Counted from the stretch's first letter, positions 19,665 to 30,526 are shown. The stretch is 64,000 nucleotides of DNA from an uncultured Alphaproteobacteria bacterium (GCA_902578545.1 CACHDI010000001.1:248001-312000); one strand, 5' to 3'. Made by a program: numbers and translations. Notes: generated by a model not told the origin, from the sequence alone.

Positions 19665-20843
19665 ATGAGTGAATTATTTAATTTTAATTTCAATACTACA
19701 CCTAATGTTCGTTTTGGTTCTAACATTTTATTATCCTCTGCAGCTGAAATAAAGAAAATATTAGGGCCTAGAATACTAATAGTTACAGATCCTTTATTGT
19801 CTAAGATGGGATTATATAAACCTTTGGTAGATCAGCTTTTATCTTTGGGAGCAAAAATCAAAATTTATGATGAGGTAAATGAAGACCCTTCAATTGAAAA
19901 TTTAGAAGCAGCAATTGAAGAAGCAACGATTTTTTTAACTACTGGCGTATTAGGTTTTGGAGGTGGATCTCCAATGGATGTGGCAAAGTTGACTGCTTTG
20001 TTGTTAGGGTCAAATGATAAAATCGATGAAATTTGGGGAGTTAATAATGTTGTAGGCCCAAGATTACCACTCGCTTTAATACCTACAACTTCTGGTACAG
20101 GTTCTGAAGTCACACCAATATCTATAATAACTTTATCAAACTATGAAAAAAAAGGTGTATCATCTAAAGTTATAATTCCAGATTTAGCTGTATTAGATCC
20201 ACTTTTAACTGTTGATCTTCCATCTAAGACTACTGCTAGTACTGGAATAGACGCTATGGTTCATGCTATTGAGGCATATACCTCTAAAAGTGCAAATAAT
20301 AATCCAATCTCAAAAGTACTAGCTGAAAAAGCCCTTAATCTAATTGGGGGTTCAATTATTCAAGCCGTTCAAGATGGTAAAAATGATGAAGAATCTAGAA
20401 ACAAAATGTTACTGGGTTCATTAATGGCAGGGATGTCATTTGCAAATTCACCAGTTGCTGCAGTACATGCTTTGGCCTATCCCCTTGGAGGTAAATATAA
20501 AATTACGCATGGATTATCTAATGCATTAATCTTACCCTATGTTCTTAAATTTAATATGAAAGATGAAGAAACAAAAAATTCATATCTTTATTTATCGGAC
20601 ATAATATTTCCTCAAATAAAGCATATTAAAAATACTCAAGACAAATCTATATCATTCATTAATGAATTTATAAATTTGTCAAAAAAGTTAAATTTACCTA
20701 CAAAAATAAGAGAACTCGGTATTCCAAAAAAAGCATGTAGGGAAATGTCTATTGAAGCAATGAAACAAGAAAGATTGTTGATAAATAATCCAATAGGTCT
20801 TACACAAAAAGATATTCAAAAAATTTATGAGCAAGCTTGGTGA
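19665..20843 (+). CDS. Iron-containing alcohol dehydrogenase
   Basis: The 392 residues belong to the group III (Fe-ADH) family, which oxidises alcohols or reduces aldehydes with NAD(P)H. I chose the ATG at 19665; a TTG at 19629 is also in frame but lacks support. The nucleotide-binding motif GGGSPMD is at 99–105, TTSGTGSEV follows at 141–149, and the metal ligands are Asp196, His200, His268 and His282. The substrate cannot be read from the sequence. It is followed closely by an alpha/beta hydrolase gene. Confidence 0.92.
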   Translation: MSELFNFNFNTTPNVRFGSNILLSSAAEIKKILGPRILIVTDPLLSKMGLYKPLVDQLLSLGAKIKIYDEVNEDPSIENLEAAIEEATIFLTTGVLGFGGGSPMDVAKLTALLLGSNDKIDEIWGVNNVVGPRLPLALIPTTSGTGSEVTPISIITLSNYEKKGVSSKVIIPDLAVLDPLLTVDLPSKTTASTGIDAMVHAIEAYTSKSANNNPISKVLAEKALNLIGGSIIQAVQDGKNDEESRNKMLLGSLMAGMSFANSPVAAVHALAYPLGGKYKITHGLSNALILPYVLKFNMKDEETKNSYLYLSDIIFPQIKHIKNTQDKSISFINEFINLSKKLNLPTKIRELGIPKKACREMSIEAMKQERLLINNPIGLTQKDIQKIYEQAW

Positions 20844-20870
20844 TAAAAAATCTGTTAATTGATATATCTC

Positions 20871-21644
20871 ATGCTTAGCTTTAATTGCTTTTCAAATCAA
20901 AAATATAATGAATATTTAATTATAGCTCATGGTCTTTTTGGTTCAAAAAAAAATTGGACGAATACAGCCAAATTTTTAAGTGAAAATCTTAATCTTGAAG
21001 TAATAGTTGTAGATTTAAGAAACCATGGATCCTCATTTTGGTCTGATAATCATGATTATTTATCTATGGCTAGGGATTTGATTGAATTATGTAAAAACTT
21101 TTCAAAAAAAGTAACTATACTGGGACATTCAATGGGTGGTAAAGTAGCTATGTATGCTTGTCTTTCATACCCAGAAATTTTTGACAAATTAATTGTTGTT
21201 GATATCAGTCCTGTAAATTATTCAAATTCTGAATTTGTTAACTATATAGAAATTTTACAGAGAATAGATTTGACTAAAATTCAATCTAGAAAGGATGCAG
21301 ACCTCGAGTTAGAAAATAAGATAGCTGATAAAAATATACGGTCATTTTTACTACAGAACCTTTTTAGAGAGGGCGAGAATAATTATAGTTGGAAAGTCAA
21401 CTTAGATGCTTTAAAAAAAAATATACACCATATTATGTCTTTTCCTACCATTCAAAATAGATTTTTAGGTAAGACTTTATTTATCAAAGGTGAAAACTCT
21501 AATTATATAAATGTATCCCACCATCCTGGGATTAAGAAATTTTTTCCTAATTTCAACCTGAAAAAAATTACAAATTCAGGACATTGGCCCCATGTTGAAA
21601 ACCCACAATTTTTCAGAGAAGAGATTAAGATTTTTTTTTCTTAA
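20871..21644 (+). CDS. Alpha/beta-fold hydrolase, YbfF-like esterase
   Basis: The 257 residues from the ATG at 20871 (a TTG at 20859 is an alternative) carry the oxyanion-hole motif AHGLFGSKKNW (19–29), VVDLRNHGSS, the nucleophile elbow GHSMGG with Ser87, VVDISP, and a catalytic His in NSGHWPHVENP near the C-terminus. The pattern fits YbfF-type short-chain thioesterase/esterases. It lies 27 bp after the alcohol dehydrogenase and converges on the thiolase gene. Confidence 0.88.
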   Translation: MLSFNCFSNQKYNEYLIIAHGLFGSKKNWTNTAKFLSENLNLEVIVVDLRNHGSSFWSDNHDYLSMARDLIELCKNFSKKVTILGHSMGGKVAMYACLSYPEIFDKLIVVDISPVNYSNSEFVNYIEILQRIDLTKIQSRKDADLELENKIADKNIRSFLLQNLFREGENNYSWKVNLDALKKNIHHIMSFPTIQNRFLGKTLFIKGENSNYINVSHHPGIKKFFPNFNLKKITNSGHWPHVENPQFFREEIKIFFS

Positions 21645-21657
21645 GAATGGATAAAAT

Positions 21658-22824
21658 TCAAACTTTTTCAATTGCTAAAGCTATACCTTGTCCGCCTCCA
21701 ATGCACATTGTTATTAAACCTAAAGTACCGTCAATTCTATCTAATTCATGTAAGGCTTTTATTGTCAAGATTGCTCCAGTTGCTCCAATAGGATGTCCCA
21801 ATGCAATTGCTCCACCATTTGGATTAACTTTTTCAGAGTTTAAGTGCAATTCTTTAGAAACAGCACATGCTTGAGCAGCAAATGCTTCATTGCTTTCAAT
21901 AACATCAAAATCTTTTTCAGATAAGCCGGTTTTATCCAAAAGTTTTTTTACAGCGATTATAGGGCCTATTCCCATTACCTCAGGTCTTACGCCTGAATGT
22001 GAATATCCTAATATTTTTGCCTTAACTTTTAATCCGTTTGATTTAGCAGCGGCGGCGGTACTAAGAACCAATGCAGCAGCTCCATCGTTTAACCCAGACG
22101 AGTTACCTGCAGTTACTGTCCCATTTTCCATAAAAACTGAATTTAAGCTTTTAAGACTTTCTGCATCTGTTTCTTTTGGGTGCTCATCAACGTTAAATAT
22201 ATTTTTTTTGACTTTAATATCTACAATTTGATTTTTAAAATAACCTTTTTCTAATGCATTTGAGGCTCTTAATTGACTTTCTAAAGAAAAACTATCTTGA
22301 TCTTCTCTTGAAATTCCGTATTCGCTAGCAACATTTTCTGCAGTAACTCCCATATGACCAGTACCAAAGGGACAATTTAATGCTCCTAGCATCATATCTT
22401 CTACAGTAGTGTTTCCCATTCTTTTACCCCACCTGTTAGATTTTAAAATGTGGGGTGAATTACTCATATTTTCTGATCCACCTGCAAGACCAAAATTAGA
22501 ATCACCTAATGTTAAACTTTGTATGACAGATACGATTGCTTGTAATCCAGATCCACATAAACGGTTCACATTCATTGCAGCAACGCTTTTTGGTAAACCT
22601 GAATTTAACGCTACAACTCTAGAAAGATACATATCTTTAGGTTCTGTATTAATAACATGACCAAAAGCAACTTGACCAACTTCATTTTTATCAACCTCTG
22701 AAATTTCTAGTGCTTTTTTTGCAACCACTGTTCCAAGTTCAATTGGTGAAACTGATTTAAGTGATCCTCCAAAACTACCAATTGCTGTTCTGGATCCGGA
22801 TAATATAACAACTTCTTCTTGCAT
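21658..22824 (-). CDS. Acetyl-CoA C-acetyltransferase / beta-ketothiolase (BktB-like)
   Basis: This biosynthetic or degradative thiolase acts on acetoacetyl-CoA and related 3-ketoacyl-CoAs. The 388 residues start at the ATG at 22824, preceded by AGGAAC; an ATG at 22842 is also in frame. The catalytic residues are Cys90 (NRLCGSGLQA), His344 (GHPIGATGA) and Cys374 (MCIGGGQG). EPKDMYLSRVVALN is typical of the BktB subgroup of broad-chain thiolases. It has no adjacent acetoacetyl-CoA reductase or PHA gene, so the pathway is open. Confidence 0.94.
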   Translation of the reverse strand: MQEEVVILSGSRTAIGSFGGSLKSVSPIELGTVVAKKALEISEVDKNEVGQVAFGHVINTEPKDMYLSRVVALNSGLPKSVAAMNVNRLCGSGLQAIVSVIQSLTLGDSNFGLAGGSENMSNSPHILKSNRWGKRMGNTTVEDMMLGALNCPFGTGHMGVTAENVASEYGISREDQDSFSLESQLRASNALEKGYFKNQIVDIKVKKNIFNVDEHPKETDAESLKSLNSVFMENGTVTAGNSSGLNDGAAALVLSTAAAAKSNGLKVKAKILGYSHSGVRPEVMGIGPIIAVKKLLDKTGLSEKDFDVIESNEAFAAQACAVSKELHLNSEKVNPNGGAIALGHPIGATGAILTIKALHELDRIDGTLGLITMCIGGGQGIALAIEKV

Positions 22825-22956
22825 AAAAAATTTGTTCCTCATAATTTAAAACTTAAGTTTTATAGCAATATATTTATTAAGTTTTAATAAATATATTATT
22901 TGAATAATATTAATTAATTTGAGTTTAGACAAATAATAAATTTTTAAAAAATTAGA

Positions 22957-23814
22957 ATGCCAAGATTAGTTTATTTAAACGGAAAATTTCTTCCTGACGT
23001 AGAGGCACATATATCAATCTTTGACAGGGGATTTTTATTTAGTGACGCAGTTTATGAAGTTACAGCAGTTATTGATAAAAAATTAGTCTCTTGGGAAGGA
23101 CATTTGAATAGACTGAGGTATAGTTTGAAAGAATTAAATATCGATTTTACAAAAACAAATGATGAACTTTTATCTATCCATAGAAAACTTATTGAACAGA
23201 ACAATATCACTGAGGGTTTAGTTTATTTACAAATATCCAGGGGTAAAGCTGAGCGTGATTTTGCATTTCCAATTTCAGAAGTAGAACCAACTATCGTTCT
23301 TTTTACACAACAAAAAAAAATAATTAATAATCAAAAATTATTATCTGGTGCTAAAGTTATATCTTGCCCTGATCTTAGGTGGGGAAGAGCAGATATAAAA
23401 ACTGTTCAATTACTTTATGCTTCAATGATGAAACAAAAAGCACTAGATATAGGAAAAGATGACGTCTGGTTCGTAAAAAATAATTTTATAACTGAAGGAA
23501 GTTCTAACAACACTTTTATATTATCAAAAAATGGGACACTTATTACAAATTCTCTTTCTCCTCAGATCCTTCCTGGTATTACAAGAAAATCAATTTTAGA
23601 ATATTCAAAAAATTCTGATTTGATTGTTAAAGAAAAACCATTTACTATTGAAGATATAAAAGATGCAAGAGAAGCTTTTTCTTGTTCGTCCACAACTTTT
23701 ATATTGCCAGTAGTTGAAATTGATGATTGCAAGATTGGTGATGGATGTCCAGGAGAGCATACCTTAAGGTTGCGTCGATTATATATTAATAATGTAAAAA
23801 AAGAATTAATCTGA
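22957..23814 (+). CDS. D-amino-acid transaminase
   Basis: This fold-type IV PLP enzyme interconverts D-amino acids and 2-oxo acids, typically D-Ala and D-Glu for peptidoglycan. The 285 residues include FDRGFLFSDAVYEV (22–35), the cofactor lysine Lys148 in DIKTVQLLYASMMKQ, and the glutamate in FITEGSSNNTFI. The DRG..F.DAVYEV pattern fits D-amino-acid rather than branched-chain transaminases. The 3' end overlaps the convergent DUF1244 gene by 9 bp. Confidence 0.88.
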   Translation: MPRLVYLNGKFLPDVEAHISIFDRGFLFSDAVYEVTAVIDKKLVSWEGHLNRLRYSLKELNIDFTKTNDELLSIHRKLIEQNNITEGLVYLQISRGKAERDFAFPISEVEPTIVLFTQQKKIINNQKLLSGAKVISCPDLRWGRADIKTVQLLYASMMKQKALDIGKDDVWFVKNNFITEGSSNNTFILSKNGTLITNSLSPQILPGITRKSILEYSKNSDLIVKEKPFTIEDIKDAREAFSCSSTTFILPVVEIDDCKIGDGCPGEHTLRLRRLYINNVKKELI

Positions 23815-24108
23815 ATTTGTTTCTTCATTTTTTTTCATTACTTTTTCTATATCCAGTGAATTCCTTTCCAGTTGAAATTTACCTTTCCACTTTTCATAAG
23901 GCATACCATATATCAACTCTCTAGCCTCATCTTTATCTATATTGAGACCTTGTTTTTTCGCCTCCTCGCTATACCATCTAGATAAACAATTTCTACAAAA
24001 TCCAGCAAGATCCATTAGATCCAAATTCTGAACATCGGTTCTATTTGAAAGATGATTAAGTAGCCTTCTGAAGGTTGCTGCCTCTAATGCTTCATTAATT
24101 TTTTTCAT
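23806..24108 (-). CDS. DUF1244 family protein
   Basis: Starting at the ATG at 24108 gives 100 residues, the family length; the longer open frame upstream is not needed. It has the DUF1244 signature AATFRRLLNHLSNRTDVQNLDLMDLAGFCRNC, then LSRWYSEEAKKQG and DEARELIYGMPYEKWK. Two cysteines (FCRNC) are conserved. The family is common next to pyruvate kinase in alphaproteobacteria, as here, and has no established function. Confidence 0.9.
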   Translation of the reverse strand: MKKINEALEAATFRRLLNHLSNRTDVQNLDLMDLAGFCRNCLSRWYSEEAKKQGLNIDKDEARELIYGMPYEKWKGKFQLERNSLDIEKVMKKNEETNSD

Positions 24109-24294
24109 TTTAAAATTCTCATAGATTTTTATTTTACAAGCTGTTACTACATTTATTGACATAAATATAAAGATAATTAGATGCCAATTTATCACAACAT
24201 TCGGCTTTATGTATCATAAATTATAAAATTGTTAATTAAAAAATAAATTCAACTATTCTCCAAAACACAGTAGTAATAAATGGATTAAAACTCA

Positions 24295-25752
24295 ATGGCT
24301 AAAGGCTTAAGAAGAAATAGAAATGTCAAAATTGTTGCAACACTAGGACCTTCATCCAGTACTGAAGAGATGGTATCTAGATTATTTGAAGAAGGTGTAG
24401 ATGTTTTTCGTTTAAACCTTAGTCACGGTTTACATGACGAAATAAAAAAAAGACATGAAATTATAAGAAAAGTTGAAAATAAATTTAGAAGACCAATTTG
24501 CATATTAGCAGATCTACAAGGTCCAAAATTAAGATGTGGAGATTTTAAAGATAAGCAAGCTGAACTTGTTACTGGGCAAACATTTGTTTTTGATAAAGAA
24601 AGAGCTCTTGGAAATTCTAAAAGAGTTCACCTTCCAGAATTTGAAGTTTTTAAGAGTTTAAAAAAGGATTCAAAAGTTCTTGTCAATGACGGCAAAATAA
24701 AACTTGTTGTCAAAGAAGTTAGTGAAAATTTTGTAAGTACAGAAGTATTAGTCGGTGGTATCATCTCAGATAAAAAAGGAATAAATGTTCCAGACCAACT
24801 TTTACCCTTGTCGGCACTTTCAAAAAAAGATTTAAGTGATTTAGAATTTGTATGTAACCTTGGAATAGAATGGTTAGGATTGTCCTTTGTTCAAAGAGCA
24901 AAAGATATTAAAGAAGCAAAAAAAATTGTCCGTGGAAGAGCAGCAATTTTATCAAAGATTGAAAAACCTTCAGCAGTTGATGCATTTGATGAGATTTTAG
25001 AAGAAACTGATGCAGTTATGATTGCTCGTGGAGATTTGGGAGTGGAACTTCCAATTGAAACTCTCCCGCCCATTCAAAAAAGATTAGTAAGGCAATGTAG
25101 AGATTCTGGAAAACCAGTTATTGTAGCCACTCAGATGATGGAAAGTATGATAAATTCACCAGTACCTACAAGAGCTGAAGTTTCTGATGTTGCTCAAGCA
25201 ATTTATGAAGGTGCAGATGCTGTTATGCTCTCAGCAGAAAGTGCCGTCGGTAATTATCCAATTGAAGCAGTGAGGACAATGAATAGCATAGCTACTGAAG
25301 TAGAAAAAGAAAAAACCTATCGTCAATTAATAGAGTCTTCTAGAACTCCACTTAAAGGAGATGTGTCTGATGCTATTACTGTGGCTGCAAGAGAGGTTGC
25401 TGAAACTACTAATGTAAAAGTAATTTGTTGCTTCACTGAGACAGGTACAACAGCTTCACTCACTTCAAGAGAGCGACCCAAAGTACCTATAATTGCACTA
25501 ACACCTAAAATTACAATAGCCAGAAGGTTAACTTTAAATTGGGGCTTGCACTGTATAGTCACCGAAGAACTTGAAAGATTTAAAATGGCAGTTGTTAATG
25601 CAGCAAAAGCCGCAAGAATGTACGGGTTTGCTAATAATGATGATAAAATAATTGTAATAGCAGGCGTTCCTTTTAATGTGTCTGGAACAACGAATATACT
25701 TAGGGTTGCACCAGCTGACGAAAAAAAAATATTTGAAGGAGAAAGTACTTAA
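24295..25752 (+). CDS. pyk: Pyruvate kinase
   Basis: Pyruvate kinase converts phosphoenolpyruvate and ADP to pyruvate and ATP. The 485 residues begin RRNRNVKIVATLGPSSST, with DVFRLNLSHG, LADLQGPKLR, the metal- and lysine-containing LSKIEKPSAVDAFDEIL, and MIARGDLGVELP followed by PVIVATQMMESM. The C-terminal domain is complete. It is upstream of rpmI–rplT–pheST with a 95-bp gap, and divergent from DUF1244. Confidence 0.97.
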   Translation: MAKGLRRNRNVKIVATLGPSSSTEEMVSRLFEEGVDVFRLNLSHGLHDEIKKRHEIIRKVENKFRRPICILADLQGPKLRCGDFKDKQAELVTGQTFVFDKERALGNSKRVHLPEFEVFKSLKKDSKVLVNDGKIKLVVKEVSENFVSTEVLVGGIISDKKGINVPDQLLPLSALSKKDLSDLEFVCNLGIEWLGLSFVQRAKDIKEAKKIVRGRAAILSKIEKPSAVDAFDEILEETDAVMIARGDLGVELPIETLPPIQKRLVRQCRDSGKPVIVATQMMESMINSPVPTRAEVSDVAQAIYEGADAVMLSAESAVGNYPIEAVRTMNSIATEVEKEKTYRQLIESSRTPLKGDVSDAITVAAREVAETTNVKVICCFTETGTTASLTSRERPKVPIIALTPKITIARRLTLNWGLHCIVTEELERFKMAVVNAAKAARMYGFANNDDKIIVIAGVPFNVSGTTNILRVAPADEKKIFEGEST

Positions 25753-25847
25753 GTTTTAAATTAATAGTTAATATTTCTTAAACTTTTTATCTTGCAAATT
25801 TTTTTAATAAATACTAATACATAAAAAAATTTTAACATGGTGATTGC

Positions 25848-26048
25848 ATGCCCAAAATGAAAACTAAATCTGGTGCTAAAAAAAGGTTTAAGCCAACATC
25901 TTCAGGGATGTTGAAAGCTGGTCAGGCTGGTAAAAGGCATGGTATGATAAAGCGTTCAAAAAAATTTATAAGAAATGCACGTGGCACGACTACTCTTTCA
26001 AAAGCTGATGAAGGAATTGTTAAGACCTATATGCCATATGCAAGATAA
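25848..26048 (+). CDS. rpmI: 50S ribosomal protein L35
   Basis: This short basic protein of 66 residues is a component of the large ribosomal subunit. It starts [14 protein letters not shown] and contains [18 protein letters not shown], both diagnostic of L35. It lies 10 bp before rplT. infC, which often precedes rpmI, is not here; pyruvate kinase lies upstream instead. Confidence 0.97.
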   Translation: MPKMKTKSGAKKRFKPTSSGMLKAGQAGKRHGMIKRSKKFIRNARGTTTLSKADEGIVKTYMPYAR

Positions 26049-26058
26049 AGGATAACAA

Positions 26059-26421
26059 ATGTCACGAGTAAGACCAGGTCCCGTAACAAAATCTAGACAT
26101 AAAAAAGTACTCAAAGCTGCTAAAGGTTACTATGGAGCAAGGAGTCGAACTTTTAAAACTGCTGCACAAGCAGTAGATAAAGCACTTCAATATGCGACAA
26201 GGGATAGAAGAGTTAAGAAGAGGACTTTTAGATCACTATGGATTCAAAGAATCAATGCAGCTGTAAGGGAATTAGAACCTAGTTTTAACTACAGCAAATT
26301 TATAAATGGTTTGTCAAAAGCGAATGTGTCAGTTGATAGAAAGATATTATCTGAATTAGCAGTAAATGAACCTGAAGCTTTTAAAAAAATTTTTGAAATC
26401 GCAAAATCAGAAATAGCATAG
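26059..26421 (+). CDS. rplT: 50S ribosomal protein L20
   Basis: L20 binds 23S rRNA early in large-subunit assembly. The 120 residues begin [29 protein letters not shown] and include the core [19 protein letters not shown]. It follows rpmI by 10 bp in an rpmI–rplT–pheS–pheT run. In other bacteria L20 represses this operon by binding its mRNA; I could not identify such a leader structure. Confidence 0.97.
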   Translation: MSRVRPGPVTKSRHKKVLKAAKGYYGARSRTFKTAAQAVDKALQYATRDRRVKKRTFRSLWIQRINAAVRELEPSFNYSKFINGLSKANVSVDRKILSELAVNEPEAFKKIFEIAKSEIA

Positions 26422-26509
26422 ATTATCTTATAAAAATGTAGGCAAGATTACTGATATGAGTTTATAATTTGTATCATACGTCTTTTAAATTAAATGTGTT
26501 GGGGCTCAG

Positions 26510-27589
26510 ATGAGTGACATAAAGAAAACAGAAGACATTTTTTTAAAACTTATAGCGGCTACAAAAAATATTAATGATCTTGAAGCAATAAGAATTAAAG
26601 CTCTGGGAAAAAAAGGTGAAGTAACAAAACTTATGAAAACAATAAGTTTGATGGAAGAAGAAGAAAGAAGAACAAAGGCACCTTTACTCAATGCTCTTAA
26701 AGACAAAATAATTGAAAATATTGAAAAAAAGAAGTTATCTATTAACACAGATATTTTAAATGAAAAGATTTCTACGGAGTGGTTAGATATATCAAGACCG
26801 TCGAGATCACGGCAAAAAGGAAAAATACACCCTATAAGTCAAGTAACAGAGGAGATTGTAGAAATTTTTTCAGATCTTGGTTTTTCTATTGCAGAAGGAC
26901 CTCAAATAGAAAGCGATTGGTATAATTTTGATGCATTAAATATTCCTCCAGAGCATCCAGCCAGACAAGAATTTGATACTTTTTATGTAGAAAAATCAAA
27001 AAATAAAATTGGTGAACCTAATGTCCTAAGAACCCATACTAGTCCAGTACAAATTAGGCATATGGAAAAAAATAATGGTGTTCCATGTAGAATAATAGTT
27101 CCAGGAAAAGTTTTTCGTTCTGACTATGATCAAACACATACCCCCATGTTCAATCAACTAGAGGGTCTAGCTATTGATAAAGATATAAATATGGGACATT
27201 TAAAATGGACTTTAGAAGAATTTTGCCGAGTTTTTTTTGATATTGATGATGTGGTATTAAGATTTAGATCAAGTCATTTTCCTTTCACTGAACCTAGTGC
27301 AGAAGTTGATATAAAATGTTCATGGGATGACGGTTTGCTAAAATTAGGTCAAGGTGAAAGTTGGTTAGAAATTTTAGGTTCGGGAATGGTTCATCCAAAT
27401 GTACTAATGGCCTGTAATGTTGATCCATCAGTTTATCAAGGTTTTGCATTTGGTATGGGGATAGATAGGTTGGCAATGCTCAAATATGGTATACCAGATT
27501 TAAGATCTTTTTTTGATAGTGATATTCGTTGGTTAGATCATTATGGTTTCGACCCTTTACACAAACCCTCTATTCATAACGGATTATAA
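26510..27589 (+). CDS. pheS: Phenylalanyl-tRNA synthetase, alpha subunit
   Basis: PheS carries the catalytic core of the class II alpha2beta2 PheRS. The 359 residues have an N-terminal coiled-coil arm that binds tRNA, then [17 protein letters not shown], motif 2 in [21 protein letters not shown], and motif 3 in [16 protein letters not shown]. The length is normal. It is 88 bp after rplT and precedes pheT. Confidence 0.97.
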   Translation: MSDIKKTEDIFLKLIAATKNINDLEAIRIKALGKKGEVTKLMKTISLMEEEERRTKAPLLNALKDKIIENIEKKKLSINTDILNEKISTEWLDISRPSRSRQKGKIHPISQVTEEIVEIFSDLGFSIAEGPQIESDWYNFDALNIPPEHPARQEFDTFYVEKSKNKIGEPNVLRTHTSPVQIRHMEKNNGVPCRIIVPGKVFRSDYDQTHTPMFNQLEGLAIDKDINMGHLKWTLEEFCRVFFDIDDVVLRFRSSHFPFTEPSAEVDIKCSWDDGLLKLGQGESWLEILGSGMVHPNVLMACNVDPSVYQGFAFGMGIDRLAMLKYGIPDLRSFFDSDIRWLDHYGFDPLHKPSIHNGL

Positions 27590-27622
27590 GGTCTTTAAAA
27601 TAACTCATGGGTGTTTTTGATT

Positions 27623-30043
27623 ATGAAATTTTCGATTAGTTGGTTAAAAACATACCTACAATATAGTGAAAATATTGATGTTGTTTTAGATTGTCTAAAT
27701 GATCTCGGTTTAGAAGTAGAAAGTGTTGAGGACCCAACCAATATTTATAGAAATTTTATAGTTGGAAGAATTGATAAAGTAGAAAAACATCCAAATGCTG
27801 ATAAGCTTAAAGTGTGCAAAGTTTTTTTGGGAAAAGATACCAAAGATATAGTCTGTGGCGCTAATAATGTAGAAACAGGTATGGGTGTTGTAGTAGCACT
27901 ACCTGGCACTTATATACCAGGTTTAGGTAATAAGATTTCGATAGGTAAAATACGTGGGGTTGAAAGCCACGGTATGATGTGCTCAGAATTAGAATTAAAC
28001 TTATCTGATGAACATGATGGGATAATAAGTTTAAAAAACCCAAAAGTTGGTGCAAATTTCAGTGAATGGTTAAGTTCTAATGACCCTGATAAAATAGATC
28101 CTGTTATTGAGATTGGTATAACTCCAAATAGACCAGATGCACTTGGAGTTTATGGAATTGCCAGAGATTTATATGCTAAGGGTCTAGGAAAATTAATTCC
28201 TAGAAAAATTGGAGATATTTATTCAACCTTTGATAGTCCAGTTGATGTAGTACTTGACAACAGTGTTTCAACAAAAGATTGCCCCTATTTTTTAGGAAGA
28301 TATATCAAAGGAATTACTAATAGTTCATCACCCGCTTGGCTTCAAAATAGACTAATAAAGATTGGCCTTCGACCTATATCCGGTTTAGTTGACTTAACTA
28401 ATTTCCTGACTTTTGATAGTGCTAGGCCTTTGCATGCATTTGATGCTGATAGGTTAGAGGGAGATCTAGTCGTAAGGAAAGCTAAGAAAGGTGAAGAATT
28501 AAAAGCACTTGATGGAAACGTTTATAAACTTGACGATACAATGACTGTAATTGCAGACTCAAAATGTGTACAGGCAATTGGAGGTATTATTGGAGGAGAA
28601 AACAGTGGTTGTTCTGAAAGTACTAAAAATATTTTTATAGAATCAGCATACTTTGATCCTATATCAACTGCCAAGACAGGTAGAAAATTAGGCCTAATTA
28701 CCGATGCAAGGTATAGATTTGAAAGGGGCATTGATCCTTCATTTACCAAAGCTGGATTAGAATATTATACAAAGTTAGCATTAGATTTATTTGGGGGTGA
28801 ACCATCAAACTTAGTTATTACTGGTAAAAATCCACATATTCCTAAAAAATTCAAAATGGACCATGCTAAAGTAGAAAAAATAACGGGGATAAAAATAAAA
28901 ATTGACAAGCAAATTGATATTTTATCAAAGTTAGGATTTACAGTTGAAAATAAAAATAGGAGCTTAACGGTGCATGTGCCCAGTTGGCGTCCTGACGTTA
29001 GTGGTGAGATTGATTTAGTAGAGGAAGTAATAAGAGTAACTTCACTAAATAAATTAAATTCCACACCATTACCACGTAATGATTTTGGCGTTTCAGTTAA
29101 CAAAATTAATAAAAGGCAAAGAAATATTAGTAAAATAAGACGTTTCTTAGCATCAAATGGGTTAAAAGAAACCATTAATTACAGTTTCATTGATAAAGAG
29201 AGTGCAGAAATTTTTTGTGATGATAAAGATTTAGTTATGCTTTCTAATTCAATTAGTAAAGAAATGACAAATCTTAGGCCATCTTTAATTCCAGGATTAC
29301 TTGATGTTGTGAAAAAAAATCAAGCTCGAGGATTAAACGATATTGCTATCTTTGAAATCGGTCAAATTTTTTATGGATCAGAACCTGGAGAAGAAACACT
29401 AGAATTAAGTGGTGTGTTTACTGGTTACAGTAATGATAGGAATGCTTTTCAGGATAGACGTAGTTATGATATTTATGATGCCAAATTTTGTATAGAAGAG
29501 TCGCTAAAGACTGCAGGCATTAATTTAGATAGTCTATTTCTAGATAGGGAAGTTCCAAGCTACTTTCATCCAAACAAATCTGCATTTATAAAACTAGGTA
29601 AGTTTAAAAAATTAGCAATTTTTGGAGAATTAAATCCAATCATATCAAATAAATATGGGTTAAAAAATCACCCTGTCATTTTTTCAATATTCCTAGAAAA
29701 GGTAACTGAAAATAAAAATAAGTCAAAAAATGTTAAATTCATTAACTCACCTTATCCATCTGTCATTCGCGATTTTGCATTTGTTGTTGATAAAAAAACA
29801 GAAGCTAATGAAATTATTAAAATTATTAAAAATATCAATAGAGAATTAATAACAGGAATTAAACTTTTTGATGTGTTTGATGGACAAAAAGCTCATGATC
29901 AAATTGGTGCTAATAAAAAATCTTTGGCATTTGAAGTAACAATTCAATCAAACGAAAGAACCTTAAAAGAAATTGAGATTGAAGATTTATCTCATAAAAT
30001 TATTTCTGATGTCACTGAACAAACAGGTGGCAATTTACGTTAG
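27623..30043 (+). CDS. pheT: Phenylalanyl-tRNA synthetase, beta subunit
   Basis: PheT contributes editing of mischarged Tyr-tRNA and tRNA binding. I use the ATG at 27623 (MKFSISWLKTYL), since the family begins there, rather than a GTG at 27611. The 806 residues contain the EMAP/OB domain (VEKHPNADKLKVCKV), the B3/B4 editing domain, B5, and a C-terminal ferredoxin-like anticodon-binding domain starting near SPYPSVIRDFAFVVD. It follows pheS by 33 bp. Confidence 0.96.
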   Translation: MKFSISWLKTYLQYSENIDVVLDCLNDLGLEVESVEDPTNIYRNFIVGRIDKVEKHPNADKLKVCKVFLGKDTKDIVCGANNVETGMGVVVALPGTYIPGLGNKISIGKIRGVESHGMMCSELELNLSDEHDGIISLKNPKVGANFSEWLSSNDPDKIDPVIEIGITPNRPDALGVYGIARDLYAKGLGKLIPRKIGDIYSTFDSPVDVVLDNSVSTKDCPYFLGRYIKGITNSSSPAWLQNRLIKIGLRPISGLVDLTNFLTFDSARPLHAFDADRLEGDLVVRKAKKGEELKALDGNVYKLDDTMTVIADSKCVQAIGGIIGGENSGCSESTKNIFIESAYFDPISTAKTGRKLGLITDARYRFERGIDPSFTKAGLEYYTKLALDLFGGEPSNLVITGKNPHIPKKFKMDHAKVEKITGIKIKIDKQIDILSKLGFTVENKNRSLTVHVPSWRPDVSGEIDLVEEVIRVTSLNKLNSTPLPRNDFGVSVNKINKRQRNISKIRRFLASNGLKETINYSFIDKESAEIFCDDKDLVMLSNSISKEMTNLRPSLIPGLLDVVKKNQARGLNDIAIFEIGQIFYGSEPGEETLELSGVFTGYSNDRNAFQDRRSYDIYDAKFCIEESLKTAGINLDSLFLDREVPSYFHPNKSAFIKLGKFKKLAIFGELNPIISNKYGLKNHPVIFSIFLEKVTENKNKSKNVKFINSPYPSVIRDFAFVVDKKTEANEIIKIIKNINRELITGIKLFDVFDGQKAHDQIGANKKSLAFEVTIQSNERTLKEIEIEDLSHKIISDVTEQTGGNLR

Positions 30044-30055
30044 TAAAATAGTATT

Positions 30056-30526
30056 TCAGATATATTCTATATTGATTATTTCATAGTGTTTTGTCCCTCC
30101 TGGGGACCTTACTTCCACACTATCACCCATTTCTTTACCAATCAGTGCTCTTGCTAAAGGAGACTTTACGTTTAATTTGTTGTTTTCTATGTTAGCTTCT
30201 GGCTCTCCCACTATTTGATATATTTTTTCTTCATCGTTATCTTCATCAATAATGGTTACTGTTGCTGAAAATTTAACACTCCCAGAAAGCTTTTTTGGAT
30301 CTATTACTTCTGCTAAACTAATTATTCCCTCAAGTTCTTTAATCCTTCCTTCTATAAATGATTGCTTTTCTCTTGCTGCATGATACTCAGCATTTTCAGA
30401 AAGATCACCATGCTCTCTCGCTTCTGATATAGCTCTTATAATATTTGGCCTTTCGTTAGACTTAAGGTGTTTTAATTCTTCATTGAGAGATTCGAAGCCA
30501 TTTAAAGTAAGAGGAACTTTATCCAT
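30056..30526 (-). CDS. greA: Transcription elongation factor GreA
   Basis: GreA rescues backtracked RNA polymerase by stimulating transcript cleavage. The 156 residues have the N-terminal coiled coil with [20 protein letters not shown], whose acidic tip sits in the polymerase secondary channel, and a C-terminal FKBP-like domain with [23 protein letters not shown]. It ends 12 bp from pheT in convergent orientation. In many relatives it follows carAB, but not here. Confidence 0.96.
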   Translation of the reverse strand: MDKVPLTLNGFESLNEELKHLKSNERPNIIRAISEAREHGDLSENAEYHAAREKQSFIEGRIKELEGIISLAEVIDPKKLSGSVKFSATVTIIDEDNDEEKIYQIVGEPEANIENNKLNVKSPLARALIGKEMGDSVEVRSPGGTKHYEIINIEYI